A program made the translations under genes and the position numbers. Below are positions 15,846 through 23,019 of a stretch of 49,699 nt of DNA, in pieces (the stretch's first letter is position 1; every line of letters starts with the position of its first letter). Source of the DNA: Clostridiales bacterium (GTDB taxonomy: Bacteria; Bacillota; Clostridia; Oscillospirales; CAG-272). The stretch is taken from assembly GCA_021202555.1 (NCBI GenBank), contig JAJQCT010000035.1, positions 1,631 through 51,329 on the forward strand. The letters run 5' to 3'. Below the pieces are notes generated by a model. That model was not told the origin of the DNA. It saw only the letters and a list, made by a program, of their open reading frames with translations, and ran no database searches.

Positions 15846-16256
15846 ATGAAACTTCAGGAATCGGGACAGATGTACTTAAAGGCGATATACGTGCTGTCGC
15901 AGAGAAAGCCGCACGTCAGAGCAATCGACGTCGTGGAGCATATGGGATATTCAAAGCCGAGCGTTAGCCGCGCCGTCAACGTGCTTGAACGCGGCGGATA
16001 TTTGACGCGGGACGATTCGGGTTTTCTCTATCTGACAGATGAGGGAAAGAAAATCGCATCGGAAACATACGAGCGGTATCAGCTTCTGACCGAGCTTTTC
16101 ATCATGCTCGGGGTGAGCGAGGAGGTCGCGTCCGACGACGCCTGCCGAATTGAGCACGTCATAAGCGACGAGACTATGCACGCACTGAAAACGCATATTA
16201 CAAAGCACGGCGGAACGGCAAATCACATCATTGACCGCGACAAAAACATTATGTAA
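15846..16256 (+). CDS. Metal-dependent transcriptional regulator, DtxR/MntR family
   Basis: A 136-residue protein with an N-terminal winged helix (LKAIYVLSQRK, then SKPSVSRAVNVLERGGYLTRD) and a dimerisation/metal-binding helix region (LGVSEEVASDDACRIEHVISDETM). The E-x-x-A-C-R-x-E-H pattern is the one used by MntR/IdeR-type proteins to bind Mn or Fe. The C-terminal SH3-like domain of longer DtxR proteins is absent, as in MntR. It likely controls manganese or iron uptake genes; none lie next to it, so targets are elsewhere. It is monocistronic with its own promoter. Confidence 0.9.
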   Translation: MKLQESGQMYLKAIYVLSQRKPHVRAIDVVEHMGYSKPSVSRAVNVLERGGYLTRDDSGFLYLTDEGKKIASETYERYQLLTELFIMLGVSEEVASDDACRIEHVISDETMHALKTHITKHGGTANHIIDRDKNIM

Positions 16257-16340
16257 CAGTCAGCGTCTCGCAGTTACAATCGTTTGACCGGATTTTTACG
16301 TGAAAATGCGCGAACATTTATGAAATATCGGAAAAAGTGA

Positions 16341-16369
16341 TTGACAAAGCAAACTTTGTATGGTACAAT
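16341..16369 (+). promoter_or_regulatory. Promoter of DUF4234/DUF2752 pair
   Basis: TTGACA (16341-16346), 17 bp, TACAAT (16364-16369). Confidence 0.85.
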
Positions 16370-16414
16370 TATCGTGTGTTTGAACATAAACTTTTATTTT
16401 CGGAGGAAATCAGT

Positions 16415-16936
16415 ATGAAATTTTGTCCAAAATGCGGCACTCAATGCGAGGACGACGCGAGCTTCTGCCCGAACTGCGGAAACAGGGTCGATTCCACTGC
16501 GAACAACACCGCAGGTGAGCAGAATAACGGGCAATATCAGCAGCAAAACGGACCGCAGTATCCGCCGCAGAACGGTTACGCACCCGTCCCGCCGCAGGTA
16601 ATGCCGAGAAATCTTGCGGTTTGCGTCATTCTCTCAATTGTGACTTGCGGAATTTACGGCATATATTGGCTCGTCAAGCTCAACGACGAGGTAAACTACT
16701 TATCGGGTGAGCAGAATCCCACATCAGGCATCGTTGTATGGCTTCTCGGAGTTGTGACCTGCGGGATATATTATCTTTACTGGTATTACCGCATGGGCGA
16801 GAAATGTGACAGAATAAAGGGCGCCACAGGCGGGAGCAGCAACATTCTTTACCTTGTTCTCGGAATCTTCGGTCTTGGAATCGTCAATTACTGCCTGATG
16901 CAGGACACGGTAAACAACGCCGTTCAACAGAGATAA
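16415..16936 (+). CDS. Zinc-ribbon DUF4234 membrane protein
   Basis: 173 residues from ATG 16415, after a GGAGG site. An N-terminal zinc ribbon (CPKCGTQ, CPNCGNR, residues 4-24) is followed by a Gln/Pro/Asn-rich linker and a DUF4234 domain with two membrane segments, each holding a VTCGIYGIYWL-like motif (VTCGIYYLYWYYRMG in the second). Function is unknown; such proteins are common in Firmicutes membranes. It lies 4 bp before a DUF2752 gene, and that pairing is often seen. Confidence 0.85.
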   Translation: MKFCPKCGTQCEDDASFCPNCGNRVDSTANNTAGEQNNGQYQQQNGPQYPPQNGYAPVPPQVMPRNLAVCVILSIVTCGIYGIYWLVKLNDEVNYLSGEQNPTSGIVVWLLGVVTCGIYYLYWYYRMGEKCDRIKGATGGSSNILYLVLGIFGLGIVNYCLMQDTVNNAVQQR

Positions 16937-16940
16937 CCGC

Positions 16941-17321
16941 ATGAATAAACCGAGCGTCAAAAGCGCTTTGAAAAAGCAGCTTTTCGCCGTTTTGCTCATT
17001 ATCGGAATCGGGATATGCTATTTTGTCTGGCTGAAGCTGACGGGCATCCCGATTCCGTGCGTTTTTTATAAGCTTACCGGCTTCAAATGCCCCGGCTGCG
17101 GCGTAACGACAATGATAATGTGCTTGTCGTCGCTTGATTTTGAAGGCGCGTTTTCGGCAAATCCCTTTCTCTTTTTGACGGGACCTCTGCTTCTGGCAGA
17201 GCTTGTTTATTATTTTTATCTCCGAGCTGCCGCGAGGGGGCTTCCAAGGTGGAACGAGCGCGCGCTTATCGTTTACGCCGCCGCGCTCTGCGTCTTCGGT
17301 GCAGTGAGAAATTTTATGTGA
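16941..17321 (+). CDS. DUF2752 membrane protein
   Basis: A 126-residue protein with three or four membrane helices. The diagnostic motif CVFYKLTGFKCPGCGVTT, with the CPGCG pair and a downstream SANPFLFL, marks DUF2752. The two cysteines may bind metal or a thiol, but the function is unknown. It starts 4 bp after the DUF4234 gene, so both are probably co-translated from the promoter at 16341. No clear terminator follows; the rubrerythrin promoter begins 50 bp later. Confidence 0.85.
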   Translation: MNKPSVKSALKKQLFAVLLIIGIGICYFVWLKLTGIPIPCVFYKLTGFKCPGCGVTTMIMCLSSLDFEGAFSANPFLFLTGPLLLAELVYYFYLRAAARGLPRWNERALIVYAAALCVFGAVRNFM

Positions 17322-17371
17322 AAGCAAAAAGAATTTTTCGTGAGTTTTTCGCAAAATATTAATATAAGGTC

Positions 17372-17400
17372 TTGACAGCTAAGCTTTTAGATGATACAAT
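17372..17400 (+). promoter_or_regulatory. Promoter of rubrerythrin-desulfoferrodoxin operon
   Basis: TTGACA (17372-17377), 17 bp, TACAAT (17395-17400). The spacer resembles that of the promoter at 19221 (both begin GCTA and end TGA). No obvious PerR box was found by eye. Confidence 0.85.
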
Positions 17401-17440
17401 ATATGCGTGCTTTGTGGAAGAGCATATATATATTGATTAT

Positions 17441-17458
17441 CCCGCATTTTGCGGGAGG
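17441..17458 (+). promoter_or_regulatory. Hairpin overlapping the rubrerythrin ribosome-binding site
   Basis: CCCGCA (17441-17446) pairs with TGCGGG (17450-17455) around TTT; the 3' arm includes the first bases of GGGAGG. Folding would hide the ribosome site from the start codon, so translation may be controlled. Confidence 0.45.
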
Positions 17459-17474
17459 AAGGATGGTTTTAAAC

Positions 17475-18038
17475 ATGAAAAAGTATAGGTGTCTTGTATG
17501 TGGAGTTGAGTTTGAGGTACCCGACGGGGAGGAGCCCGTTTGCCCTGTATGCGGCGTTTCGGGCGACGACGTTGAGCTTATTGAGGAAGTAAAGGAAGAA
17601 GCTCCCGCGGCGTCAAAGTATGCGGGAACACAGACGGAAAAGAATCTTGAAACCGCTTTCGCGGGCGAGTCGCAGGCGCGCAACAAATATACATATTTCG
17701 CGTCCGTAGCTAAAAAAGAGGGCTATGAGCAGATAGCGGAGCTTTTCCTCAGGACGGCTGACAATGAAAAGGAACACGCGAAAATGTGGTTCCGTGAGCT
17801 TGGCGGCATCGGAAACACGGCAGAAAATCTTGCCGCTGCCGCTGCGGGTGAGAATTACGAATGGACTGATATGTACGACGGCTTTGCAAAGACGGCGGAC
17901 AAGGAAGGCTTCCATGAGCTTGCGGAAAAATTCCGTCTCGTCGGCGAGGTTGAGCGCCATCACGAGGAACGCTACCGCGCGCTTCTCAAGAATGTGGAGA
18001 CCTCAACCGTATTTGAAAAGAGCGAGGTTAAAATCTAG
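17475..18038 (+). CDS. rbr: Rubrerythrin, interrupted by in-frame TAG before the C-terminal rubredoxin domain
   Basis: The reading frame from ATG 17475 (or ATG 17463, nearer the GGAGG) encodes 187 residues. Residues 6-26 form a rubredoxin-like Fe site (CLVC and CPVC). A ferritin-like di-iron domain follows with [19 protein letters not shown] and EVERHHEE, the Glu/His ligands of the peroxide-reducing centre. The frame then meets TAG at 18036-18038, but continues for 35 codons encoding a second rubredoxin domain. At the TAG position the family has Trp (K-x-x-WECRNCGH), so one G-to-A change (TGG to TAG) explains it. The truncated form keeps the N-terminal rubredoxin, like a reverse rubrerythrin, and may still work. 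It sits with desulfoferrodoxin in an oxidative-stress operon. Confidence 0.85.
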   Translation: MKKYRCLVCGVEFEVPDGEEPVCPVCGVSGDDVELIEEVKEEAPAASKYAGTQTEKNLETAFAGESQARNKYTYFASVAKKEGYEQIAELFLRTADNEKEHAKMWFRELGGIGNTAENLAAAAAGENYEWTDMYDGFAKTADKEGFHELAEKFRLVGEVERHHEERYRALLKNVETSTVFEKSEVKI

Positions 18039-18146
18039 GAGTGCCGCAACTGCGGTCACATCGTAATCGGAACAAAGGCTCCCGAAGTATGCCCCGTCTG
18101 CAGTCATCCGCAGAGCTTCTTTGAAGTAAAATCAGAAAATTATTGA
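18039..18146 (+). pseudogene. Rubrerythrin C-terminal rubredoxin domain downstream of the TAG
   Basis: In frame with the upstream gene, 35 codons read ECRNCGHIVIGTKAPE, then VCPVCSHPQSFFEV, and end at TGA (18144-18146). Both CxxC metal knuckles and the HPQ-FFE ending typical of rubrerythrin are intact, so decay is recent, or readthrough occurs, or the TAG is a sequencing error. There is no usable restart codon. Several other genes in the window (at 8747, 21361 and 44912) end at TAG, so general reassignment of TAG is unlikely. Confidence 0.8.
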
Positions 18147-18161
18147 TTTTAGGAGGACAAA

Positions 18162-18536
18162 ATGGAGCTTAAGGTTTATATCTGCAAGCATTGCGGAAAC
18201 ATCGTCATCAAGGTAAAGGACCGCGGAGTACCCGTCATGTGCTGCAGCGAAAAAATGACGGAGCTTAAAGCAAATACCACCGACGCGGCGCAGGAAAAGC
18301 ACGTTCCCGTTTATAAGGTCGACGGCAGCACTGTAACAGTATCGGTAGGATCGACAGCATACCCGATGCTCGAAGAGCATTATATCGAATGGGTTGCGCT
18401 CACGACAAAAACGGGATTTTCGGTGAAATATCTCACACCCGGTTCCGCTCCGACCGCAAGCTTTGCGCTCGCGGAGGGAGAAGAGGTCTCGGCTGTTTAC
18501 GCTTACTGCAATCTTCACGGACTTTGGAAGAGCTGA
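18162..18536 (+). CDS. dfx: Desulfoferrodoxin (superoxide reductase)
   Basis: A 124-residue protein with an AGGAGG site 5 nt before ATG. The N-terminal desulforedoxin-type Fe site is CKHCGN plus the CC pair (MCCSEKM). The catalytic centre II has HVPV, EEHYIEW and the C-terminal CNLHGLWK, supplying the His4-Cys ligands that reduce superoxide to peroxide. Rubrerythrin, encoded 15 bp upstream, would then remove the peroxide, so the two form an NAD(P)H-fed detoxification pair common in strict anaerobes. Confidence 0.95.
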   Translation: MELKVYICKHCGNIVIKVKDRGVPVMCCSEKMTELKANTTDAAQEKHVPVYKVDGSTVTVSVGSTAYPMLEEHYIEWVALTTKTGFSVKYLTPGSAPTASFALAEGEEVSAVYAYCNLHGLWKS

Positions 18537-18550
18537 TTTTCAGTTTATGT

Positions 18551-18581
18551 TTTCGGCACACGGAATTTCCGTGTGCCGAAA
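18551..18581 (+). terminator. Hairpin after desulfoferrodoxin
   Basis: TTTCGGCACACGGA/TCCGTGTGCCGAAA (14-bp arms, ATT loop), 14 bp after the stop codon. The following T-tract is poor (TTACTTT), so it may attenuate rather than stop transcription. Its 14-bp arms and 3-nt loop match the size of the variable palindromes at 15.5 and 43.3 kb. Confidence 0.6.
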
Positions 18582-18610
18582 TTACTTTATGAAAGAAGGA
18601 TTACGCAAAA

Positions 18611-19048
18611 ATGATTGAAATGGTTCGCGCCGCCAATTTCTATGAGACGGACGCCATGGGGATAGTACATCACTCAAATTACGTGCGCTGGATGGAGGAA
18701 TTCCGCGTTTATTATATGAAGTGTCACGGCGTTCCCTTCGATGAAATGATAAAGCGAGGAATTTCCTCGCCGACACTCATGATTAACTGCGAATACAAAA
18801 ATCCCGTGCGATTCGGCGAAGCAGTGAAAATCACGGCGAGAATGACAAAATACACCGGTGTGCGCTGTGTTATCGAGTACGAGATGAGAAATGCAGAGAC
18901 GGGAGCGATATGTGCCGTGTGCAAAAGCGAGCATTGCTTCACCGACAGCGACGGAAAAATCATGATTCTGAAGCATAAAGCGCCTGACTACGACGAGATA
19001 TTCAAGCGCGTTGTAAAAGAGGAAAACGAAACAGAAACGGGAGAATAA
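18611..19048 (+). CDS. Acyl-CoA thioesterase, 4HBT/YbgC family
   Basis: A 145-residue hot-dog fold protein. The motif NFYETDAMGIVHHSNYVRWMEE includes the catalytic Asp and the HxxYxRW helix of 4-hydroxybenzoyl-CoA thioesterase-like enzymes. It hydrolyses acyl-CoA thioesters, substrate unspecified. It starts after AAGAAGGA with a 10-nt gap. It may be transcribed from the rubrerythrin promoter through the hairpin at 18551, but no functional link to oxidative stress is evident. Confidence 0.88.
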   Translation: MIEMVRAANFYETDAMGIVHHSNYVRWMEEFRVYYMKCHGVPFDEMIKRGISSPTLMINCEYKNPVRFGEAVKITARMTKYTGVRCVIEYEMRNAETGAICAVCKSEHCFTDSDGKIMILKHKAPDYDEIFKRVVKEENETETGE

Positions 19049-19083
19049 TGCGTCCGATTCGCGTTTATTCGCAGCAAAAGTGA

Positions 19084-19132
19084 GTGCGCTGCGCACCTTT
19101 TCGCAAAAAAGGTGCTGCGGCGCACTTTTTTT
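19084..19132 (+). terminator. Strong terminator after thioesterase
   Basis: GTGCGCTGCGCACCTTTT pairs with AAAAAAGGTGCTGCGGCGCAC (one bulge) around CGC, followed by seven T. Confidence 0.88.
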
Positions 19133-19220
19133 CATTCTTTATTTAACCTTACCCTATCGTGTATTGCTGCGTGGTTTCATCTTAATCAAATATTATAATT
19201 TTTAGAATTGATTAAGACTG

Positions 19221-19249
19221 TTGACAGCTATCGCTTCAGGTGATAAAAT
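19221..19249 (+). promoter_or_regulatory. Promoter of the DUF2079 gene
   Basis: TTGACA (19221-19226), 17 bp, TAAAAT (19244-19249). It leaves a leader of about 330 nt. Confidence 0.8.
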
Positions 19250-19255
19250 AGATTC

Positions 19256-19585
19256 AGTACAGTGCGGTGTTTACAAATTTTTTTGAAAAACGCAATTTTG
19301 GGTGAGTACACGATAACTTTCGTCGGAACGATTCCTCCGAAAGGTTATCGTAAGAAATATTCCGCCCCGCGGAATATTTCCCTGTGGAACAAGTGAAGTT
19401 ATGCGCATTTTTCTCGCTCCAAAAAATTTTTTTGAAAAAACGCATTTTCAGGTGAGTACTTTTTCGTTTTTTTACGACTATATGCTATACAGTACTTGTG
19501 CACAGCACAAGACCGTTATACTAACAAATATTTTGTCTGCAAATATTGCTGTTTCGCAAGCAAAATGGGTAAGGGGATATAGAAA
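19256..19585 (+). promoter_or_regulatory. Long structured leader with a 35-nt direct repeat
   Basis: Two near-identical copies of a 35-nt block (19275-19309 and 19424-19459), consensus AAATTTTTTTGAAAAACGCA followed by TTTT-GGTGAGTAC, flank two hairpins: CGATAACTTTCG... with ...CCGAAAGGTTATCG (about 19310-19350) and GAAATATTCCGC/GCGGAATATTTC (about 19354-19380). After the second copy comes CTTGTGC/GCACAAG (about 19495-19512). No riboswitch class is recognised. The repeat of block plus hairpin suggests a tandem regulatory RNA element. Confidence 0.5.
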
Positions 19586-21361
19586 ATGAAAAAATTCAAT
19601 TTTGGAAATCTATGGGGAATGTTGAACATTCAGATATCCGACATTTTATGTTCGTCTCTCATCTCATGGCTTTTCATGAATATCATAACGGGGTCATTCG
19701 CACACTCGGACGATATAAATCACTCAAGCGAACTCTCGATTCCCGTCTCCGTTCTGATATTTGCCGTACTGTTTGCGGCATCCGTAATACTGACGATAGG
19801 ATTCAGATTTTATTACCGCGTCGCGGTTTCTTTTGCGCTGATTTTCACCGCAGCCGTCTATTCATGTGCCGAGCGCAATTCCCTGCTTTCGGTCGGGCTT
19901 GCGGGGCTGATTTTGCTTCTCCTTTACGCGGGAAGAGGCACGATATGGCAGCGCCTTTGGGATAAACTTCGTATATGCGGAATTTCCCCGCGTCACGCCG
20001 CCGCAGCATACATAATTTTCGGCGTTCTTCTCGCGCTTTTCATAGGCTTCGTCACAGTTTACAGATACCTCGCGTTCAAAACCTCGACGTTTGATTTCGG
20101 AATCTTCACGCAGATGTTTGAATCGATGAAAAATACGGGTTCAATGACGACGACGGTCGAGAGAAATGAGGCGATTTCGCATTTCGACGTTCACATATCG
20201 CCGATTTATTACCTTCTTCTTCCGTTTTACTGCCTTTTTCCAAGCCCGATAACGCTTCAGATTGCGCAGGCGGTCATTGTCGCTGCCTCGCTCATACCGC
20301 TTTATTTGCTGTGCCGTCATTTTCGGCTTCATCCAATCGCTGTAATTCTGACAGGCGCGGCGTTTATATTGTATCCCGCCCTTTCGGGAAGCTGCTTTTA
20401 CGACATTCATGAAAACTGCTTTTTAACGGTGCTGCTTCTGACGCTCATCTGGTGCGTCGAGACGGGACACTACAAATCCGCTGTAATCACCGCGCTCGCG
20501 CTGTGGTGCGTCAAGGAGGACGCGGGGATTTACACGGCATTCTTAGGGCTTTACTTTTTCGCGTCGGGACGTCACAAAAAAGCGGGATGGCTCATTTTCA
20601 TCTGGTCGTGCCTTGCGTTCGTTATATCGACGTCGCTCTTATCCGGCTCGGAAAACGAGGTAATGAGTCAGCGCTTTTCAAATCTTGTCACCTCTGAGGA
20701 TTCTGACAACCTTTACGGCGTGATTAAAACCGTGTGGACGCACGCGGCATATCTCATATCCGAATGCATAACGGAGGAAAAGCTGCTTTATCTCGCGCTT
20801 ATGCTGCTTCCCTTCGCGCCCGTGATATTTTCAAAAAAAGACCCGACATCGTTTATCTTAATGGGTCCCATGATTCTTCTGAACGTGCTGCCGGACTACG
20901 TTTATATGCACACGATAAATTATCAATACAATTTCGGAAACACAGCGCTGCTTTTCTATTTTTTCATACTTGCGGTAAAGGACAAAAACTCGTGCGATTT
21001 GCTTCGCGATTCATCGGCTGCCGCGGCAGTGTGTCTCGTGCTTTTCTGCGGCACAAAGCTTTACCGTGCTGAGGTAGTGTCTCAATATTATGACCGCGAG
21101 GAAATATACGAGGAGATGGCTGAAGCGCTCGACAGCATTCCGAAGGACGCCTCCGTCACGGCGTCGGGATTCCTGACCTCGCATCTTTACGACCACGAGG
21201 AGCTTTATCCCACCACGTCGAAAAAAGATTCTGATTATCTCGCGCTCGACCTCACGCGCGATGAAACGGACGCGGAAAAGTCAATGCTCGAAAGCGGCAA
21301 ATATGAGCTTTGGTATATGCGCGAGAATGTTATTGCTATATATAAATATGCAGGGGATTAG
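19586..21361 (+). CDS. DUF2079 polytopic membrane protein (GT-C glycosyltransferase-like)
   Basis: A 591-residue membrane protein with about 12 helices. The region STFDFGIFTQMFESM, then ISHFDVHISPIYYLLLPFY and CLFPSPITLQIAQA is the DUF2079 signature; the FDxG and HFxxH motifs sit in the loop where GT-C glycosyltransferases have catalytic acids. The C-terminal soluble part (about 490-591) contains DASVTASGFLTSHLYDHEEL, like the extracytoplasmic domain of the family. It may transfer sugars from lipid carriers to surface polymers; function is not proven. AAGGGG lies 9 nt before ATG. The gene ends with TAG. Confidence 0.82.
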   Translation: MKKFNFGNLWGMLNIQISDILCSSLISWLFMNIITGSFAHSDDINHSSELSIPVSVLIFAVLFAASVILTIGFRFYYRVAVSFALIFTAAVYSCAERNSLLSVGLAGLILLLLYAGRGTIWQRLWDKLRICGISPRHAAAAYIIFGVLLALFIGFVTVYRYLAFKTSTFDFGIFTQMFESMKNTGSMTTTVERNEAISHFDVHISPIYYLLLPFYCLFPSPITLQIAQAVIVAASLIPLYLLCRHFRLHPIAVILTGAAFILYPALSGSCFYDIHENCFLTVLLLTLIWCVETGHYKSAVITALALWCVKEDAGIYTAFLGLYFFASGRHKKAGWLIFIWSCLAFVISTSLLSGSENEVMSQRFSNLVTSEDSDNLYGVIKTVWTHAAYLISECITEEKLLYLALMLLPFAPVIFSKKDPTSFILMGPMILLNVLPDYVYMHTINYQYNFGNTALLFYFFILAVKDKNSCDLLRDSSAAAAVCLVLFCGTKLYRAEVVSQYYDREEIYEEMAEALDSIPKDASVTASGFLTSHLYDHEELYPTTSKKDSDYLALDLTRDETDAEKSMLESGKYELWYMRENVIAIYKYAGD

Positions 21362-21482
21362 GGGGATGGTTTGTCTTTCTGAACTCGCCACAATATACGT
21401 CAAAGACTTCATGCTTTCGACCAAGCTTTACTAATTGTGTCATAGCATTCTTTTATAATTTTTTCTGTTTGACGCGATCGAA

Positions 21483-21507
21483 AAAAGACCCTTGTCAAGG
21501 GTCTTTT
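21483..21507. terminator. Bidirectional terminator
   Basis: AAAAGACCCTT/AAGGGTCTTTT with a GTC loop. It lies between the DUF2079 gene (+) and the hypothetical gene at 21613 (-). Confidence 0.85.
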
Positions 21508-21612
21508 GGAGATTTGATAAAAAAATATTTATTTTGTCTGCTCTACGTCATGAGGTTGCTTATTCGCCAAACGTCAAAAGGCGTTTGCCGATTTCATCGC
21601 AAGGGTCGCTTT

Positions 21613-22071
21613 TCATGTCTTTTCGTCCCTTTTTGCGTACATTTGCTTTATGTTATAAAACCCCAAAACAATGTCCATTTTGGCGTCAGTGCGAGGCACT
21701 AACTCGACGCTATACGACTCCGGCATCAGCCCCCGAATTTCTTCCAGTTGCTCTTTGTCAAATCCAACGATATACGGAGTTGTAATACTCACGCCCAGAG
21801 AAGTTTTTATTAGAGTGCCCCAATTCACGTCAACTTCAGGTGCTTCTCCGCCACCTGCTTCCTTGACGATTTCCACCATCCTCCGCGTTGCCTTCATTGC
21901 CTTTTCGTATTCGGGAAGGTTTAGGACATCCACGTGCTCTTTTGGCGCCATAAAAAACGAGAACATATCTACTAATAGCTTCTCTTTGGCTCTTAGATAC
22001 TCCTCGTACTCTTCATCGCTCTCAAAATCCTTTCTGTCTTTTTCTTCCCAAAAATCGTCTTTCTCGTTCAC
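21613..22071 (-). CDS. Hypothetical acidic protein (152 aa)
   Basis: The start is GTG 22071 behind GGAAGAAGG. The N-terminal third is a highly charged helix (WEEKDRKDFESDEEYEEYLR); the rest (TTPYIVGFDKEQLEEIRGLM) looks like a small mixed alpha/beta domain. No family is recognised. A consensus promoter (22154-22182) drives it. It is one of several small minus-strand ORFs between a terminator and tRNA-Pro that look like leftovers of a mobile element. Confidence 0.55.
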   Translation of the reverse strand: MNEKDDFWEEKDRKDFESDEEYEEYLRAKEKLLVDMFSFFMAPKEHVDVLNLPEYEKAMKATRRMVEIVKEAGGGEAPEVDVNWGTLIKTSLGVSITTPYIVGFDKEQLEEIRGLMPESYSVELVPRTDAKMDIVLGFYNIKQMYAKRDEKT

Positions 22072-22153
22072 TCTCGCCTTCTTCCTGTACGACCTTCATC
22101 AATGCTTTGCTCTTAAGATTTGCAAAAGCGTCAAGCCGTACTTATGTATAATC

Positions 22154-22182
22154 ATTATACCACTCGCTTAGCAGTTTGTCAA
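22154..22182 (-). promoter_or_regulatory. Promoter of hypothetical gene 21613-22071
   Basis: On the minus strand, TTGACA (22177-22182), 17 bp, TATAAT (22154-22159). Confidence 0.82.
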
Positions 22183-22191
22183 GCTCAAAAT

Positions 22192-22431
22192 TCAACATTC
22201 CACAAGTATCTTATCCGCAATTTTCTGCGATATTTTGTCTCCGCCAAACGCGGTCGTTATATCGGCGCGATAACCCGGCGTGTAAACATAATCGATGTTG
22301 CCTTGGATGCTCATCGCCATTTTGTGATAGCGGCATTCGCTCGCCCTCTTTTTCTGCTCGGCTAACACGTCGTTATAACGGTCACTTGCGCATTTGTCGC
22401 CTTTTTCATACATCACCCCAAAAAGCATCAT
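22192..22431 (-). CDS. Small hypothetical protein, possible mobile-element remnant
   Basis: Up to 79 residues; the first Met codons (22431, or ATG 22413 beginning MYEKGDKCASD) lack a proper ribosome site. The sequence (NDVLAEQKKRASECRYHKMA, then YVYTPGYRADITTAFGGD) matches no family that I recognise. It begins inside the end of a broken PAPS-reductase-like frame, so it may be a fragment of a fused or rearranged gene. Confidence 0.35.
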   Translation of the reverse strand: MMLFGVMYEKGDKCASDRYNDVLAEQKKRASECRYHKMAMSIQGNIDYVYTPGYRADITTAFGGDKISQKIADKILVEC

Positions 22432-22531
22432 ACCACTGCCTAATACGCGATTCCGACATGGCGACTTTTTGTTCCAGCGGTAATGACTGCATTTGAATTA
22501 AGTCGCTCGCTCCGTGTTTAGCTCCGAACAT
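22406..22531 (-). pseudogene. Truncated PAPS-reductase-like gene, 5' end only
   Basis: From ATG 22531, behind AAGGAG at 10 nt, 41 codons read MFGAKHGASDLIQMQSLPLE, QKVAMSESRIRQWYDAFWGD and V before TGA. This is the characteristic N-terminus of phage- and element-borne phosphoadenosine phosphosulfate reductase-family proteins, in which RIRQWYD-x(4)-GDVYVSFSGGKDS follows. Here the frame stops exactly before the nucleotide-binding SGGKDS loop, and that loop is absent downstream. The rest of the gene has been deleted. Confidence 0.6.
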
Positions 22532-22615
22532 TATGCATTTTCTCCTTTTTCGTGTGGTGTCTCAATCGGTTCTATATACCGAACAAAAAATGATTTTTTG
22601 AGCGTATTTTCAGAT

Positions 22616-22638
22616 AAATTCGTAGAAAATTCGTAGAA
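22616..22638. repeat. Tandem 11-bp direct repeat beside tRNA-Pro
   Basis: AAATTCGTAGAA occurs at 22616-22627 and 22627-22638. Short direct repeats of this kind occur as arm-type binding sites of tyrosine integrases. Their place 120 bp from the 3' end of tRNA-Pro fits an old integration site, but there is no integrase gene nearby. Confidence 0.35.
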
Positions 22639-22710
22639 GACTGGTGCTATAATTTTTTTGATTCACAATTGCCTACAGGCTTTTATGTGTTTTGCTTCGT
22701 CTTGAATAGC

Positions 22711-22758
22711 AAAAAGACCCGACTTCTAAGCAATCTGCCTAAACAATCGGGTCTTTTT
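22711..22758 (-). terminator. Terminator of tRNA-Pro transcript
   Basis: AAAAAGACCCGA (22711-22722) pairs with TCGGGTCTTTTT (22747-22758). On the minus strand it begins 2 nt past the tRNA end. Confidence 0.8.
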
Positions 22759-22760
22759 TA

Positions 22761-22833
22761 TCTGAGTGACTGGACTTGAACCAGCGGCCTCTACCACCCC
22801 AAGGTAGCGCGCTACCATCTGCGCCACACCCAG
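22761..22833 (-). tRNA. tRNA-Pro (anticodon GGG)
   Basis: The minus strand folds as a cloverleaf: acceptor CTGGGTG/CACTCAG (one G-T pair), anticodon stem CTACC/GGTAG with loop TTGGGGT (anticodon GGG), and a T-arm with GGTTCAAGTCC. CCA is not encoded. A consensus promoter lies upstream and a terminator directly after. Confidence 0.93.
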
Positions 22834-22863
22834 ATTCAGCGTCTTCTCAACACTGCGAGCATT

Positions 22864-22892
22864 ATTATACCACGCAATTTTGAATTTGTCAA
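22864..22892 (-). promoter_or_regulatory. Promoter of tRNA-Pro
   Basis: On the minus strand, TTGACA (22887-22892), 17 bp, TATAAT (22864-22869), about 30 bp before the tRNA. Confidence 0.88.
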
Positions 22893-23019
22893 GCGCGAAA
22901 TCAGTTTTTTCAAAAATTTTGCGTATTTTTTCGCCCGAGGTCGGAAATATTATGTATGCGGGGCGGCGCGATAGCTCTCGCCCTCCGCAAACAAATCTGC
23001 AAAGGAAACGGTATCGAAA

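Noticed and set aside
15765-16256. A link between the DtxR-type regulator and the B12 or oxidative-stress genes
   Set aside because: No shared operator-like palindrome could be found by eye near the other promoters.
18036-18038. General reassignment of TAG to an amino acid (for example pyrrolysine)
   Set aside because: Other genes in the window end naturally at TAG (8747, 21361, 44912), and rubrerythrin has no precedent for a special residue there; a point mutation or error is simpler.
21336-21443. 35-codon minus-strand frame (MTQLVKLGRKHEVFDVYCGE and on)
   Set aside because: It has a protein-like appearance and could be another mobile-element fragment, but it is short, has no ribosome site and overlaps the end of the DUF2079 gene.
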